From: Pseudomonas frederiksbergensis | GTDB lineage: Bacteria; Pseudomonadota; Gammaproteobacteria; Pseudomonadales; Pseudomonadaceae | Direction of reading: 5' to 3' | Assembly: GCF_900105495.1 (NCBI RefSeq) | Contig: NZ_FNTF01000002.1 | Location: forward strand, 4,332,501 to 4,396,500 | DNA length: 64,000 nucleotides | Shown here: in pieces, positions 62,877 to 64,000 of the stretch | Layout of the letters: each line of letters begins with the position of its first letter | Numbering within the stretch: the stretch's first letter is position 1 | The notes under the pieces: generated by a model | The model's input: the letters and a program-made list of their open reading frames with translations, nothing else | Database searches by the model: none | Told to the model about the DNA's origin: nothing | Position numbers and translations under genes: made by a program

Positions 62877-64000
62877 TTAGGCTGTTTCGAGAACTTCGGT
62901 CAGCCACTCGTTGGTGACTTCGATAAGGAAATTCGGGTTTTCCGCCGGCGGCACGTCGGTGAAACGGATACGCCAGTAAATTTTGCCCTGCTCGATTTGG
63001 CTGGCCGTGTTCATTTCTTTGTCCGCGTAGACTTCGAAATTGATAATCGCGCCGGCGTTTTTCTGATCGCGCATGAACGCCTGCAGGCCTTCGGTGACGT
63101 CCTGCACGTAGGTCTTGGTGATCGAGCGGTCTACCGCCCACTTGTGCCCGGCCTGAATCGCATCCATGAGGATGTCGCACGTACGCACACGGGTGACAAA
63201 CGCCCACTTCGCATCAGCGGAGCAAGTGCGGTTGCCCCACAGGCGATAGCCACCATCGCGAATGATCGTGGTGATATTGGCGTTGTTCAGCAGGTTGGCC
63301 CGGCAGGTGTCGTCGCCGTCCAGATACTCGATCGGGCGACTGGTGCCGGTGATGCCGACAAACTCTTTGTTCGACGGCGATGCCCAATAGCCGTAATTGG
63401 CATCGGTCCAGGCGAACAGGCCCGCGACCCAGGCCGAGCCTGGCGCGTCGACCGTCTCGCTTTTGCCCGTATCCCAGTACTGAACCCCAGGATCGACCAG
63501 ATACACACGCTTGCTGCCGAAGTTTTCGGCGTAGGCCAGCGCGTCCTCGTCGGTGGTGTTCGGCCCGTCGACAATGGCGATCGCGCGCAACTTGCCGGCC
63601 AAGGCATCCATGGCGGTGGCCACCGCTTGCGTGGCGGAATGCCCCGGGGCGATCAACAGTTTGGGTTGGGCGTTGTGTTTGCTCTTGCCGTCCAGCAGCG
63701 CTTGCAGGCCGGTACGCTGGCCATTGGCGAGAACGCCGCCGATGATCGCCGAGGTTTGCAGCGCCTCGTCTTCCATCTTGGGCACGCCGATGGCGACGAT
63801 CACCGCTTTGGCACGGACATAGATCGCCTGGCAGGCCCGGGTGATCGCCGAATCGGCGCCGAACGCGGCAATGGCCTCGCGCTCGGTTGTGATCAGCACC
63901 AGATCGCCGGCCTTGGCCGTGACCAGAGGGCCGGGGGTGAAGGTGTCGCACAGACCAATGATCGACGACGACGGCAGCGAAATGGTGCGCGCGCCGGTGT
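62877..64000 (-). CDS. Phage tail sheath protein (FI), 5' end outside window
   Basis: The contractile sheath subunit, open to the window edge, so about 374 of roughly 390-400 residues are seen. The visible N-part reads TGARTISLPSSSIIGLCDTF, then PLVTAKAGDLVLITTEREAI; DEALQTSAIIGGVLANGQRT and YWDTGKSETVDAPGSAWVAG follow; the C-terminal DVPPAENPNFLIEVTNEWLT is the sheath signature. An ATG at 63899 is internal and not the start. First of the visible late genes. Confidence 0.95.
   Translation of the reverse strand, partial: TGARTISLPSSSIIGLCDTFTPGPLVTAKAGDLVLITTEREAIAAFGADSAITRACQAIYVRAKAVIVAIGVPKMEDEALQTSAIIGGVLANGQRTGLQALLDGKSKHNAQPKLLIAPGHSATQAVATAMDALAGKLRAIAIVDGPNTTDEDALAYAENFGSKRVYLVDPGVQYWDTGKSETVDAPGSAWVAGLFAWTDANYGYWASPSNKEFVGITGTSRPIEYLDGDDTCRANLLNNANITTIIRDGGYRLWGNRTCSADAKWAFVTRVRTCDILMDAIQAGHKWAVDRSITKTYVQDVTEGLQAFMRDQKNAGAIINFEVYADKEMNTASQIEQGKIYWRIRFTDVPPAENPNFLIEVTNEWLTEVLETA

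Overview
The window is chromosomal DNA of a fluorescent-type Pseudomonas (P. fluorescens/P. mandelii-like). This is inferred from gene content and order: hpd, an MvaT/MvaU-type silencer, gloA, ahpC-ahpF, the integrase/KfrA-like pair, gor-galU, an alkB-ada operon, acuI, modABC, an OprD-family porin, many intrinsic terminators and a high-GC backbone.

Layout. (1) 1-45,080 is ordinary chromosome: a rarD tail, hpd, an exporter with a divergent LysR gene, a nucleoid silencer, gloA, ahpF/ahpC, integrase and KfrA-like genes facing away from each other, gor, galU, small lipoproteins and hypotheticals, a DNA-alkylation repair operon (Ada-like remnant, 2OG-Fe oxygenase, alkB, ada), acuI, a nitronate monooxygenase, modABC behind a ModE-type palindrome, topoisomerase IB, DUF3300/DUF2950 genes, a very large hybrid sensor kinase followed by an HD-GYP response regulator, tRNA-Leu(TAA), a carboxylate-uptake cluster (OprD porin, CitMHS, DctA, PrpF/GalD-type isomerase, divergent LysR), an SDR gene and a TonB-dependent siderophore receptor. 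(2) 45,080-55,000 is a mosaic of lower GC. It carries 3' fragments of tRNA-Cys(GCA) and tRNA-Gly(CCC), a 127-nt diverged direct repeat, duplicated small genes, an IS-end scar, and nucleases of defence type: a PD-(D/E)XK protein, an EVE-HNH protein and a further HNH protein. It also holds a gene with 51-bp tandem repeats, a LexA-box-controlled XRE gene and a tightly coupled three-gene operon led by a ParA/MinD-like ATPase. (3) 55,150-64,000 is the late region of a P2-like myophage prophage on the minus strand: sheath, tube, gpE, tape measure, gpU, gpX, gpD, GH19 endolysin, Rz/Rz1 and a Dam methylase, running off the right edge.

Functional links. The 2OG oxygenase, alkB and ada genes form an adaptive-response operon, but this Ada has lost three of four zinc cysteines and is preceded by an internally deleted Ada relative. 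The 35-41 kb cluster looks like import and isomerisation of a tricarboxylate of the aconitate type. The prophage has intrinsic terminators between late genes and a LexA-type box just before dam. The most likely undescribed systems are the ParA-like three-gene operon and the 17-residue-repeat protein in the island. Starts were chosen from ribosome-binding sites and family N-termini. No database search was possible, so family names rest on recognised motifs.
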